Part shown: positions 9,608-18,060 of the stretch, piece after piece
How positions within the stretch are numbered: the first letter of the stretch is position 1
How the letters are laid out: each line of letters opens with the position of its first letter
NCBI GenBank assembly: GCA_000613065.1
Contig: CBZS010000565.1
Span: 1 to 39,217, forward strand
Length of the DNA: 39,217 nucleotides
Direction of reading: 5' to 3'
DNA from: Richelia intracellularis
GTDB lineage: Bacteria; Cyanobacteriota; Cyanobacteriia; Cyanobacteriales; Nostocaceae
The notes under the pieces: generated by a model
What the model was told of the DNA's origin: nothing
Databases searched by the model: none
What the model saw: the letters and a program-made list of their open reading frames with translations, nothing else
Made by a program: the position numbers and the translations under genes

Positions 9608-9973
9608 TGTTAGAGTTTGGATTTTGGATTGAATGTTCAATAGGGAAAGCCTTAAAGGTTAAAGGTTAAAGGTTAAATATTTATAGCTCTTACATACCTG
9701 CTATGCTAAAAGCATATACAAATAAGATTCAAATCCTCCCTCCACAACAACAACAAGGCTTGTTATTGGTGTTTAATAAATCTTAATTCTAGAATTTAGG
9801 CTTTCAATAGAAAGTTAAGCATAATAGATACTGAAGAACCATATTTATTTCCTATTTTCCCCACTCCTTCCCTAATTAACTTCCAGAATCCCACTCCCCA
9901 TTTGCCAGATTAACTGTTACTTTTTTAGTTGTTCGGGTTTATTTATAGAAAAACTACCAACAACTTTTATAAA
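9608..9973. other. purD-nblS spacer with heptamer tandem repeat
   Basis: Non-coding in my reading. At about 9652-9677 a seven-base unit (TTAAAGG) is repeated more than three times in tandem, a short repeat type common in heterocystous cyanobacteria. A 28-codon frame at 9703-9789 (MLKAYTNKIQIL...) exists but has no supporting evidence. Confidence 0.5.
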
Positions 9974-11911
9974 ATGCCTGCTATTTTTCAAAACATCCGA
10001 AAAGCGATCGCAAATTGGTGGTCTGAGTTTACACTCCAGACCAAACTTTTGGCTGCGGCAACTTTAGTAGTATCTTTGGTGATGAGTGGGTTAACCTTTT
10101 GGGCTGTTAATACTATTCAACAAGATGCTCGCCTCAATGATACCCGCTTTGGTAGTGACCTAGGATTACTACTTGCTGCTAACGTCGCTCCCCTACTTGC
10201 AGAAAATAACTTCACCGAAGTTGCTCAATTTTCTCGACGCTTTTATGGGAGTACCTCCAGTGTCCGCTATATGCTTTACGCTGATGACACAGGTAAAATA
10301 TTTTTTGGTATTCCCTTTCTCAACCCAGAATTCGAAACATCCCTGAGCATTGAAAGGCGAATTAAATTACCAAGCAATTATGCTTCCCACGGGGGTAAAC
10401 CCATGGTCCGCCAACACATGAGTCCCAGTGGTATAGTCACCGATGTGTTTGTACCCCTAGTGGTGGATAAGAAATACTTGGGTGTATTAGCTATCGGTAT
10501 TAACCCCAACCCCACAGCTGTTATCTCCTCAAATTTCACCCGTGATGTAACTATCGCCGTGTTTATTTCTATTTGGATAATGGTTATTTTAGGGGGAGTA
10601 ATTAACGCTTTAACTATCACCAAACCCATCAAAGAACTATTGGGAGGAGTTAAACAAATTGCGGCGGGTAATTTCAAACAAAGGGTTGATTTGCCACTGG
10701 GAGGGGAGTTGGGAGAATTAATTTTCAGTTTTAATGAAATGGCAGAGCGTTTAGAACGTTACGAAGAACAAAATATAGAAGAATTAACTGCCGAAAAAGC
10801 CAAACTGGAAACCTTAGTTTCAACCATTGCGGATGGAGCGGTATTAATTGATAATAATATGCAAGTGATTTTGGTTAATCCCACTGCTAGATACATTTTT
10901 GCCTGGGAAACCATTAATGTAGTTGGCGAAAATATTTTAGATCACTTGCCATCAACAGTACAAACAGAAATTACCCGTCCTCTGTATAAAATGGCTTCAG
11001 GGGATTGTGAAAGTGCAGAATTTCGGATTCAACTCAGCGAACCAGCCAATAGAACTATTCGTATTCTTGTAACAACAGTTATCAATATCCAACGGGAAAG
11101 TATCAAAGGCATAGCTATGACAGTGCAAGATATCACCCGAGAGGTAGAACTGAATGAAGCTAAAAGCCAATTTATTAGTAACGTTTCCCATGAACTGCGC
11201 ACTCCTCTATTTAATATCAAATCCTTTATTGAAACCTTGCACGACTACGGAGAAGATTTGGGTATTGAGGAAAGACAGGAATTTCTTGAAACCGTAAATC
11301 ATGAAACAGATAGACTAACACGGTTAGTCAATGATGTTTTAGATTTATCCAAACTAGAATCTGGACGTAGTTACAATTTGCACCGGGTTGATTTAACTCA
11401 AGCGATCGAGCAAACCCTACGTACCTACCAACTCAATGCCAAAGATAAAGGTATTAAACTGATTCAAGATGCATCTACGGATTTACCACCTGTAGTGGGT
11501 CATTATGATTTATTGCTACAGGTACTAGCTAATTTAGTGGGTAATGCCCTCAAATTTACCAAAGCTGGTGGTAAAGTAGCCCTACGAGCTTATCAGACAA
11601 TACATAGAAGTTCTACCGAGCAAATCTCTCAAGTAAGAGTCGAAATATCTGATACTGGTATTGGTATTGGATCAGAAGACCAACAGGCAATATTTGACCG
11701 TTTCTTCCGGGTAGAGAATCGCGTCCACACCTTGGAAGGTACTGGCTTGGGGCTATCAATTGTCCGCAATATAATCGAAGAAAAACACCATAGCCGAGTC
11801 CATTTAATAAGTGAAGTAGGAGTTGGTACTACCTTCTGGTTCGATCTCAATATATTTGAGGAAGAAGCTAATTCTGAATCGAAACATGGCACCGATTCTG
11901 TTAGGTCATAG
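9974..11911 (+). CDS. nblS: membrane sensor histidine kinase NblS (Hik33/DspA type)
   Basis: NblS is the conserved cyanobacterial kinase controlling high-light, nutrient and phycobilisome-degradation responses. Two membrane helices (about residues 19-42 and 192-213) flank a periplasmic sensor. HAMP (TKPIKELLGGVKQIAAGNF) and PAS (DGAVLIDNNMQVILVNPTA) domains follow. The H-box NVSHELRTPLFNIKSFIETL has His near residue 406, then N-box NLVGNALKFT, G1 DTGIGIG and G2 GTGLGLSIV. The PLFNIKSFIETL extension is typical of NblS. An upstream TTG at 9929 would add 15 residues, but homologues start close to the ATG at 9974 (MPAIFQNIRKAIANWWSEF). All domains are intact, in contrast to the dead kinase upstream. 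Partner regulators are usually encoded elsewhere. Confidence 0.93.
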   Translation: MPAIFQNIRKAIANWWSEFTLQTKLLAAATLVVSLVMSGLTFWAVNTIQQDARLNDTRFGSDLGLLLAANVAPLLAENNFTEVAQFSRRFYGSTSSVRYMLYADDTGKIFFGIPFLNPEFETSLSIERRIKLPSNYASHGGKPMVRQHMSPSGIVTDVFVPLVVDKKYLGVLAIGINPNPTAVISSNFTRDVTIAVFISIWIMVILGGVINALTITKPIKELLGGVKQIAAGNFKQRVDLPLGGELGELIFSFNEMAERLERYEEQNIEELTAEKAKLETLVSTIADGAVLIDNNMQVILVNPTARYIFAWETINVVGENILDHLPSTVQTEITRPLYKMASGDCESAEFRIQLSEPANRTIRILVTTVINIQRESIKGIAMTVQDITREVELNEAKSQFISNVSHELRTPLFNIKSFIETLHDYGEDLGIEERQEFLETVNHETDRLTRLVNDVLDLSKLESGRSYNLHRVDLTQAIEQTLRTYQLNAKDKGIKLIQDASTDLPPVVGHYDLLLQVLANLVGNALKFTKAGGKVALRAYQTIHRSSTEQISQVRVEISDTGIGIGSEDQQAIFDRFFRVENRVHTLEGTGLGLSIVRNIIEEKHHSRVHLISEVGVGTTFWFDLNIFEEEANSESKHGTDSVRS

Positions 11912-12312
11912 ATCTCTACTACTCAGTGACAAAATGTGCCAAAATATATACCAACATTATTTCTCAAATCAGTTAAAGTAGAAAATAAGCGGTAGGTCTT
12001 CGCAATACAAAATATTAAATTTGTCAAAATTTACAAGATATTCGTGGTTTCGCTGAATTAGAGAATTATCAATCTCTAGAAAAGAGGTTAAAGATGGATG
12101 TTCAAGGGAAACAGAAGGAAACTCATTTAGTATAAAAACATACTTTTTTGCCTAAAACAAATGTATTTGCCACTAATACCTCTTCCCTAGAAAATTGAAC
12201 AGTAATTATCGGTATAAGTTGTAAATACCAAACAGAATTAGAAACTTTCCTTCATAAAAATTGCCAACTAAAGTTTGTATTCCCGATGATTTAATTGACT
12301 ACCTGAAAAACA
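11912..12312. other. spacer between convergent nblS and response regulator
   Basis: No intact gene. On the plus strand fragments such as NLQDIRGFAELENYQSLEKR (about 12023-12085) and PKTNVFATNTSSLEN (about 12150-12200) look faintly protein-like across several stops and may be a gene remnant; I cannot assign a family. Confidence 0.3.
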
Positions 12313-13029
12313 TTAAACTGTTTCTAGTTGCTGGGATTGGGCAGGACATTCAAATTTATAACCAACGCCTCGTACAGTTTGAATTAGTGCAGGTTGAGTT
12401 GCATCTATTTCAATTTTCTTACGAATTTGACCAATATGGACATCAACAACTCTTTGATCTCCTACATATTCATAATCCCAGACTTCCTGGATCAACTCCG
12501 CTCGTCGCCATACTCGACCTGGGTGACTGGCCAAAAAATGTAGTAAATCGAACTCAAGTGCTGTTAGAGGAATAGGTTGACTATTTAATGTTACTTCCCG
12601 ACGCACTGGGTCGATCATCAGTTTTTCAAATACCAAACGTTTCTGCTCAGCAGTGGTTACAACCCGCTGACGACGTAATATGGCAGCTACTCTTACCTCT
12701 AGTTCTCCCAAACCAAATGGTTTGGTTAGATAATCATCCGCACCTTTTGAGAAACCACGAATTTTATCAGCTTCATCTGCACGACTGGTAAGCATGAGAA
12801 CAAAAACGCCATTGCGACTTTGCATCTCTTGGCATAGATTAAAGCCAATAACATCTGGTAAATTTACATCCAGAATCACCAAGTCTGGATTAAACTGCTC
12901 AAATAGGGCTAAGGCAGTCTTACCGTCTTCGGCAGCCTCAACCTGGTAGCTTTGTTTCATCAAAAAGCGTTGGATTAAATTCCGAACCGCAGGATCATCA
13001 TCAACAACAAGAATCTTGGCTGGAGCCAT
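12313..13029 (-). CDS. OmpR/PhoB-family response regulator
   Basis: A receiver domain (KILVVDDDPAVRNLIQRFL, phospho-acceptor Asp54 in LVILDVNLPD, signature lysine in DDYLTKPFGLGELEVR) is followed by a winged-helix DNA-binding domain (LTALEFDLLHFLASHPGRVW, YVGDQRVVDVHIGQIRKKIE, TVRGVGYKFE). About 238 residues is normal for the family. The ATG at 13029 gives MAPAKILVV; a TTG at 13047 would add six residues and is less likely. It resembles a nitrogen-responsive regulator of the NrrA kind in filamentous cyanobacteria, but I cannot separate it from other OmpR paralogues, so no symbol is given. It converges on nblS; whether the two are partners cannot be judged from position. Confidence 0.93.
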   Translation of the reverse strand: MAPAKILVVDDDPAVRNLIQRFLMKQSYQVEAAEDGKTALALFEQFNPDLVILDVNLPDVIGFNLCQEMQSRNGVFVLMLTSRADEADKIRGFSKGADDYLTKPFGLGELEVRVAAILRRQRVVTTAEQKRLVFEKLMIDPVRREVTLNSQPIPLTALEFDLLHFLASHPGRVWRRAELIQEVWDYEYVGDQRVVDVHIGQIRKKIEIDATQPALIQTVRGVGYKFECPAQSQQLETV

Positions 13030-13733
13030 GACTATCACTTTAAACAAACATTCATAGGATTAACAGACGGATTTGGTATTAACCACAGTTTCCGTTTTGA
13101 AAACAATTATTGACTACAGGTGGGCAAAATCACTTTCCTGACTCCTGAATCATAGCTTAATTCAAGCTATGGTATGATGTACATTCTTTGACTTAGCTCA
13201 TACTCCTGCATTTTTTGTTTCCATAATATGTAAAAGTAGATGCATGAGTTACGAAAAGTAGATGCATGAGTTACGAAACGCGCTCACAGTAAATTAGATT
13301 ACTTACTGAACTCAGTTATATTACCGTGCAATATCCCTCAATTTTAAATCTATATCGATATGGAGTTAGATAGAATATTTTATTGAAAGGATAGGGTCAT
13401 TATTCAAGGCTCAGGGTCTTGAAAGTAGCACAATAGTGAATAAACAAAAGAATTTCTTCATAAATTTAAAGAGCTATTAAATTTTCAATGTTCAAATTCT
13501 AGATTAAAGCTCTAAATAGTTAACGACATGAGGGGATACACTGAGTTCTGACAATATGCTAAAGTGGCTATAGTGAAAACTACTATTCTGGTCATTATAA
13601 TCCGTGTTAGTATGCCAGTAGGGTGTCAAAATCCAACGGAATATTATCTCCCGAGCTAATAAAAACATTAACTTGTTTTTTTCTGCAAAAATCAAATGAT
13701 TGCCGAAGATATAGGCAGAAGTAAAAAACTCCC
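13030..13733. other. 704-bp intergenic region with tandem and inverted repeats
   Basis: Divergent promoter region between the response regulator and the CPP1-like gene. It holds an 8-bp hairpin (CATAGCTT/AAGCTATG, 13151-13171) and a 22-bp tandem duplication (13232-13275). A 63-codon minus frame (13504-13695) has no recognisable features. Confidence 0.45.
13232..13275. repeat. perfect 22-bp tandem duplication
   Basis: Two identical 22-base units (13232-13253 and 13254-13275), each containing GTAGATGCATGAGTTACG, lie head to tail upstream of the response regulator gene. They contain the palindrome ATGCAT. The sequence identity suggests recent slippage, or a doubled binding site. Confidence 0.9.
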
Positions 13734-14360
13734 ATGAGCGATCAAAATCCCTACGAAATACTTGGGGTATCGGAAGAGGCTACCTTCGATGAGATTCAAA
13801 ATGTCCGCAGTCGTCTACTTGAAGAACACAGGGACGACGGTAAACATTTGGAAATTATTGAAACTGCCTATGATGCGATTTTAATGGAACGCTTACGGAT
13901 GCGCCAAGAAGGTAAGATAAAAGTACCCGAACGCATCCGGTTTCCTGAACGATTAGTTCAAGCATTACCCAAGGAAGCATCAGTACCCCGCGAACAATCT
14001 ACTGCATGGCTACAAAAGATGCTCGCTCAACCCTCATCCACGGATATACTTTTGCCAGGAGCATGGTTCTTAGGCTTGAGTGCCATTAGTGTGTTTTATC
14101 CTGGTGGCGGCGATACCATGCTACAGTTCGTGTTGATTTTTGGTATAGGCGTCGGCGTTTACTTTCTCAATAGCAAAGAAGGTAAATTTGGTAGATCAGT
14201 ATTAATAAGTCTGTTGACTCTAGTTATTGGCCTAGTTGGTGGAGGATTGATTGCAGGCTTGTTGCCCTCACAGTTAATTTATGTCAATTTAGCAGCGAAT
14301 CAATTTTCTACAGTAGTTAGTTTTATTTTGTTGTGGTTAGTTAGCAGCTTTTTACGTTGA
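13734..14360 (+). CDS. CPP1-like membrane protein with J-like domain
   Basis: A 208-residue protein. The first 60 residues form a J-like domain (NPYEILGVSEEATFDEIQNV, with IETAYDAILMERL further on) that lacks the HPD tripeptide of true DnaJ proteins. The C-terminal half has about four hydrophobic segments (ILLPGAWFLGLSAISVF, LQFVLIFGIGVGVYFL, VLISLLTLVIGLVGGGLIAG, VSFILLWLVSSFL). This matches the CPP1-like family of cyanobacteria and plastids. In plants the member CPP1 acts as a chaperone for protochlorophyllide oxidoreductase; the bacterial role is inferred only. Length and domains are intact, and a terminator follows closely. Confidence 0.85.
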   Translation: MSDQNPYEILGVSEEATFDEIQNVRSRLLEEHRDDGKHLEIIETAYDAILMERLRMRQEGKIKVPERIRFPERLVQALPKEASVPREQSTAWLQKMLAQPSSTDILLPGAWFLGLSAISVFYPGGGDTMLQFVLIFGIGVGVYFLNSKEGKFGRSVLISLLTLVIGLVGGGLIAGLLPSQLIYVNLAANQFSTVVSFILLWLVSSFLR

Positions 14361-14384
14361 GCTGACACTTATGTTTTATGCAAG

Positions 14385-14414
14385 AGGGTGGTGTGTACTT
14401 ACACATCACCCTTT
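14385..14414. terminator. bidirectional terminator hairpin
   Basis: GGGTGGTGTGTA pairs with TACACATCACCC (one G-T wobble) around a tiny loop, flanked by A- and T-rich ends. It sits between the convergent CPP1-like and HAD hydrolase genes and could stop transcription from both. Confidence 0.75.
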
Positions 14415-14420
14415 AATCAT

Positions 14421-15116
14421 TTATATTGTTTGTAGTGACTGTTCTAAAATCAAGTTGGCTGCGTAACTAAAGTCTTTAACAATTAAATCTGGTTCTTCCT
14501 GTTCTAATTGATTGCGATCTCGAATACCACATTCTAGTGCAATGACCTTAATCCCGTGACTTTTTGCGGCTACAATGTCTGCTTCTGTATCTCCAATCAT
14601 CCAAGTATCATAAGCTGGTGGCAACTCTTGTAAAGCCCGTGACATGAGCAAGGGCTTATCTTTCGTATCACCAGTTTTTATATAGTCATTACCAAGGCAA
14701 TAGCGACGGTCTTCCGAGAAAAATTTACCTAGGTCATACTGATTAAAAGCATAATTTAACTCTCTGACTCGACGCATAGTCATCACAGCTAAATCTATTC
14801 CCGCTTGTTGAATTTGTAACAGAGTATCCACAGCTCCATCCCCTAAGTTATCATACTGAAAGTAGGGTTGCGTATGTACAGTCTGTTTCCGTAGTTGGGA
14901 AAATTCTTGAGCTTGGGCTGTATCTAACCCGGAGATTATTCCTATTTGTGTTTCTGGAACCCGCGACCGCTTTAATTGCCAAAATTCTCCTTTTGTCAAC
15001 TTCCTAACTTTTTGCCGTGGATTACGGGTTTTGTCTAAACAAATTTGATAAACACGATAGTAACGTTCAGATACATCAACAATAGGTCCATCAAAGTCTG
15101 TAATTATTCTTAACAT
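14421..15116 (-). CDS. HAD-superfamily hydrolase
   Basis: A 231-residue haloacid-dehalogenase-type phosphatase. Motif I is DFDGPIVD, with nucleophile Asp7 and acid Asp9. Motif II is the Thr in LAVMTMRRV, motif III is a lysine around KDKPLL, and motif IV is MIGDTEADIVAA. The helical cap between motifs I and II is of the phosphoglycolate-phosphatase-like class. The substrate cannot be told from sequence. The conserved residues are all present, so the enzyme should be active. It converges with the CPP1-like gene and shares its terminator; the next 400 bases upstream are empty. Confidence 0.85.
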   Translation of the reverse strand: MLRIITDFDGPIVDVSERYYRVYQICLDKTRNPRQKVRKLTKGEFWQLKRSRVPETQIGIISGLDTAQAQEFSQLRKQTVHTQPYFQYDNLGDGAVDTLLQIQQAGIDLAVMTMRRVRELNYAFNQYDLGKFFSEDRRYCLGNDYIKTGDTKDKPLLMSRALQELPPAYDTWMIGDTEADIVAAKSHGIKVIALECGIRDRNQLEQEEPDLIVKDFSYAANLILEQSLQTI

Positions 15117-15524
15117 TTGTTTATGATAATTATTTATTCATATAGATTAGCCTAGTTACTATTACGTTTAAGTTTTAAATACTTGATAAGTAAATTATAT
15201 ATTTCTAATCAAAGGGTATTCCCTTGTAGGAAATATGCTTGGTTATACCAATCGAAGAAAAGGTTACATGTAGGAACACACCCCCAGTTCTCTTTGTGGA
15301 AGAATGACGCCATAGTTGAGTGTTTATACACTCTTATCGCTAACAGTATTCGAATGGATATATTTTTCAACTACAAATTAGTGATCCCTAGGGAATTTAT
15401 CTTTCCCAGAATGTGGTGGTAGCAAATTTTGACATAAAAAAATGAGATTTGGGGGAAATCCCCCAAACCAGTGTTAACGGTATTTTAGCGGCGATAAAAT
15501 ATGGGTGATACAAAATAAATTAAA
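15117..15524. other. gene-free stretch with one terminator hairpin
   Basis: No supported gene on either strand. The only clear structure is the hairpin at 15448-15467. Confidence 0.4.
15448..15467 (-). terminator. terminator for the lipoprotein operon
   Basis: TTTGGGGG and CCCCCAAA form a perfect 8-bp stem with a four-base loop. On the minus strand a T-rich run (complement of 15435-15442) follows after a few bases. It lies about 60 bases past the end of the small gene at 15525. Confidence 0.7.
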
Positions 15525-15758
15525 CTAAACTTCATAGCGTTCGCGGTAGAAATCGAGAATTTGTTCTACTTGTTTAGCGCTATGTTGAGCATACTTAACC
15601 CATAAGCCATCTATTTGGCTTTGAGTATATTCAAATTCCGGGGATGATTGAGCTATTAATTCGACCGTTACGCCGTCTAACTGACTTAAATGAGCCGCAA
15701 TCTCTCGATAGACAGCCAAAGGTAGATTATGAAATTCAATTTTTTCTTTTGTCCCCAT
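15525..15758 (-). CDS. small conserved cyanobacterial protein
   Basis: A 77-residue protein beginning MGTKEKIEFHNLPLAVYREI and ending ILDFYRERYEV. I chose the ATG at 15758; a longer frame from 15830 would overlap the lipoprotein gene and adds a basic run without support. It has no signal peptide or membrane helix and is predicted soluble and mostly helical. Its start lies only 13 bases after the lipoprotein stop, so the two are probably one transcript ending at the hairpin 15448-15467. I do not recognise the family beyond a likely conserved cyanobacterial hypothetical. Confidence 0.7.
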   Translation of the reverse strand: MGTKEKIEFHNLPLAVYREIAAHLSQLDGVTVELIAQSSPEFEYTQSQIDGLWVKYAQHSAKQVEQILDFYRERYEV

Positions 15759-15771
15759 TGTCAATTTTGTT

Positions 15772-16563
15772 CTAAATAGTTGCTGATTTTGATACCTTTG
15801 ACGAAGTTTTCGTCTCAGTAGAAGCTTCATCTGATTTAGGATCGGATGAAGTTTCCCCTACCATTTTCGCAACTTCAATCCCAAATTGTTCCAAAATAAC
15901 TGTAGGTTCCGAAGCCTCATTCATTTCAATCCGTTTAATCAGCAGACCATTTCCTAGCCTCTGCCCTGCTTCGACATAACGGGTGGTGGGTTCATCAGGC
16001 ACCTTAATAATTGCTTTGGGTGTGCTACCAATTACAACCACTCCTGAAACAACAACAGCTTCAGCGATTTCTGGTTTAGGTGGTGGTGGTAATACAGGGG
16101 TTAATGTTGGTTTGTTTGCAGATGTGGTACTACGAGGTTTTGCTACCGGACCCAAAGGAGAAGAAGTTGGCACTTTGAGCTTAAGGGTCCTAAGTCTAGG
16201 TAAACTTGGAACAGGTTTATTTTTAGTTCCCCTTACACTTCTATTTAAAGTCGGTACTACCTGCCCCGTAATTTGGGCAAACGGATCGGAACGACCTTTA
16301 GGTACTAGTGCTTCCCTTTCTTTTGCATTCGTAGCTTGAATTAGGTTTGATGCTGTTGATACAATAGGTTGAAAGACCTTATCCCCTGGAACCACTGGAT
16401 CTTTAAAAGGTTTATCAGTTGGCTTTTTCGTCTTTTTCGGGACGCTCTCAGGTGCAGGGGGAGCACTAGATTGTTGTTCTTCTCCAGAAGAACACGAAGC
16501 GATCGCTATAGACAAAATAGCAGCTATCGTAATTGTGAAATATCTCTTGAAATATATGCCCAT
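15772..16563 (-). CDS. lipoprotein with PilP-like C-terminal domain
   Basis: A 263-residue protein with an N-terminal signal (YFTITIAAILSIAIASC) ending in a lipobox, so Cys23 is likely lipidated and membrane-anchored. A long Pro/Lys/Ser-rich linker carries GRSDPFAQITGQ and PTLTPVLPPPPKPEI. A compact beta-rich domain follows (VVVSGVVVIGSTPKAIIKVP, TRYVEAGQRLGNGLLIKRI, VILEQFGIEVAKMV). The DPF motif and the 'value must be non-negative slope' style beta domain resemble PilP/GspC-type secretion and pilus assembly lipoproteins; this link is inference. It forms a pair with the small gene downstream and lies just beyond sigF, whose homologue in Synechocystis controls pilus genes. Confidence 0.75.
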   Translation of the reverse strand: MGIYFKRYFTITIAAILSIAIASCSSGEEQQSSAPPAPESVPKKTKKPTDKPFKDPVVPGDKVFQPIVSTASNLIQATNAKEREALVPKGRSDPFAQITGQVVPTLNRSVRGTKNKPVPSLPRLRTLKLKVPTSSPLGPVAKPRSTTSANKPTLTPVLPPPPKPEIAEAVVVSGVVVIGSTPKAIIKVPDEPTTRYVEAGQRLGNGLLIKRIEMNEASEPTVILEQFGIEVAKMVGETSSDPKSDEASTETKTSSKVSKSATI

Positions 16564-16722
16564 TAGCTGTTCTCAAAAGCCATAGGAAGGAAATTTTGTA
16601 TTGAAATCTATCCGATAGAATTTTGATAAAAGGATAGTTCCGATTCCGTTATAACCGAAGTTTATGTATATTAATGGCAAATTTATATACTTCTAACCGC
16701 AGTGAAAATATTTAAATTAAGG

Positions 16723-17499
16723 TCAATCATCAGCTATAGTCATAATCTGCTTTAAACAGTTCAGTCCTTTCTTGACTCTGCGAGACACAGTAACCACGCT
16801 AATTCCTAAATGTTCGGCAGCTTGTTTTTGTGTCAGATCATGTAAAAATACAAACTCCAGTACCTCACGGGTGCGTTGCTCTAGTTGTACAAGTGCTTGT
16901 TGTAGGCGTAGCTGATCTTCTTGTGCTAGCTGAAAACTACGGTAACGATGGTCGGGAACTAATTCCCCTAAACAGGTAGAACCATCATCTCCATCGTGAA
17001 TAGGTACATCCAGACTCAAAGGAGAACGATTAGCCCATGCTAACTTGATTTCTTGCCATTCTTCTGGAGAAATATCTAATCCCGCTGCAACTTCTTTATT
17101 AGTAGGCTGACGATTATACTGTTCCTGTAAGGAACGAGAAACTCCGATTGATTGTTGTTGCAATGCTAACCAACGCCGAGGAATACGTACTGTTACACCT
17201 TTATCTCGCAAATAATGTTGAATTTCACCGCGAATATAGGGAGTAGCAAAGGAACTAAAGGCATGACCTTTGGTAATCTCAAACTTTTCAATTGCTCGAA
17301 TCAAACCAATACAACCTACTTGAATCAGGTCATCGTAGCTTTCGTGACATTGATTCATCCAATAGTAAGCTTCTTTTCTGACAAGTCCAAAATTGATTTG
17401 CACAAGCTGATTTCGAATTTTTTCGCCACGAGATTGCTGATACTCGCGTAACAACTGCCAAATTTCATGCTTCAGTTCATTCGTAACTCTGGTTGGCAT
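16723..17499 (-). CDS. sigF: RNA polymerase sigma factor SigF (group 3)
   Basis: About 258 residues from the ATG at 17499 (MPTRVTNELKHEIWQLLREY). An upstream start at 17562 would add 21 unconserved residues. Region 2 includes INFGLVRKEAYYWMNQC, DLIQVGCIGLIRAIEKFE and FSSFATPYIRGEIQHYLRD; region 3 is RIPRRWLALQQQ; region 4 carries the helix-turn-helix DLTQKQAAEHLGISVVTVSR. The GEIQHYLRDKG block and lack of region 1.1 mark the cyanobacterial SigF/B/G-type group 3 factors. In Synechocystis SigF drives pilus and motility genes; that role is assumed here. In Anabaena sigF and psbO are close neighbours as I recall, which matches this locus. No terminator was seen after the gene. Confidence 0.93.
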   Translation of the reverse strand: MPTRVTNELKHEIWQLLREYQQSRGEKIRNQLVQINFGLVRKEAYYWMNQCHESYDDLIQVGCIGLIRAIEKFEITKGHAFSSFATPYIRGEIQHYLRDKGVTVRIPRRWLALQQQSIGVSRSLQEQYNRQPTNKEVAAGLDISPEEWQEIKLAWANRSPLSLDVPIHDGDDGSTCLGELVPDHRYRSFQLAQEDQLRLQQALVQLEQRTREVLEFVFLHDLTQKQAAEHLGISVVTVSRRVKKGLNCLKQIMTIADD

Positions 17500-18060
17500 G
17501 GCACCATGTATTAATTTTGGTAAAGAACACTTATAAGTAAAACTTTGCGAGCATACACTCACAGGAAACTAGCCCACCTTTGGCAGATTTTGGCTATTAG
17601 AACAGCCATATATCTGGTAAAAGTTTACTTAATAAAATTAATGCGATTTAGTCTAGGCAATCATTTGATTTGTTCTAGTTTTTTTATAGGCTACATAAAA
17701 CAAGATAGGAAAGTTATCACTAAAGTAAGAACCGAAATTGTACTTAATTTGAGTGATAGATGATGAAGATCAGGTATAAATAGTGAAAATATTTAATTTA
17801 TAAATACAAATAGTATTTTTGTTTAATCATTGTAATGATTAAGGTGATGTGTGCAGTACATACATTATTTATGGAGTTTAGTATTCCTAAAATATTACCT
17901 AAATATCTATTGCATTCTTTTTTCAAATTGGTAATAGTTTCTGAGATAGTCAAGTTTAGTGTGATAGATGCGAAGAAAAACCCTTCTGGGATTGAAAATT
18001 AGCCAGAAGGGGAGAAAAATAAAAAGTTTATCTTCCAAATGGGAAAACGATAATTTTGAT
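17500..18060. other. sigF upstream / psbO downstream region
   Basis: No gene. It contains an inverted repeat TTAATCATT..AATGATTAA (17823-17842) about 330 bases upstream of sigF and the psbO terminator at 17976-18011. Confidence 0.5.
17976..18011 (-). terminator. rho-independent terminator of psbO
   Basis: CCCTTCTGG (17981-17989) and CCAGAAGGG (18003-18011) form a 9-bp stem. On the minus strand a run of five T (complement of 17976-17980) follows directly. It lies 50 bases past the psbO stop codon. Confidence 0.9.

Noticed and set aside
9720-9745. GATTCAAATCC-like string resembling a tRNA T-loop
   Set aside because: No matching acceptor stem, anticodon arm or D-arm could be found around it. 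No tRNA, rRNA or CRISPR array was seen in the window.
9703-9789. 28-codon frame MLKAYTNKIQIL between purD and nblS
   Set aside because: Too short and without supporting evidence; the start only loosely resembles TnpB proteins.
12712-12730. AACCAAA/TTTGGTT hairpin inside the response regulator
   Set aside because: Short arms within a conserved KPFGLGEL coding segment; not comparable with the long inverted duplications.
12261-12791. Open frames on the plus strand across the response regulator
   Set aside because: They are antisense to a clear OmpR-family gene whose motifs are intact on the minus strand.
13504-13695. 63-codon minus frame ahead of the CPP1-like gene
   Set aside because: It starts 38 bases from the divergent gene start, has no clear family and reads as chance translation.
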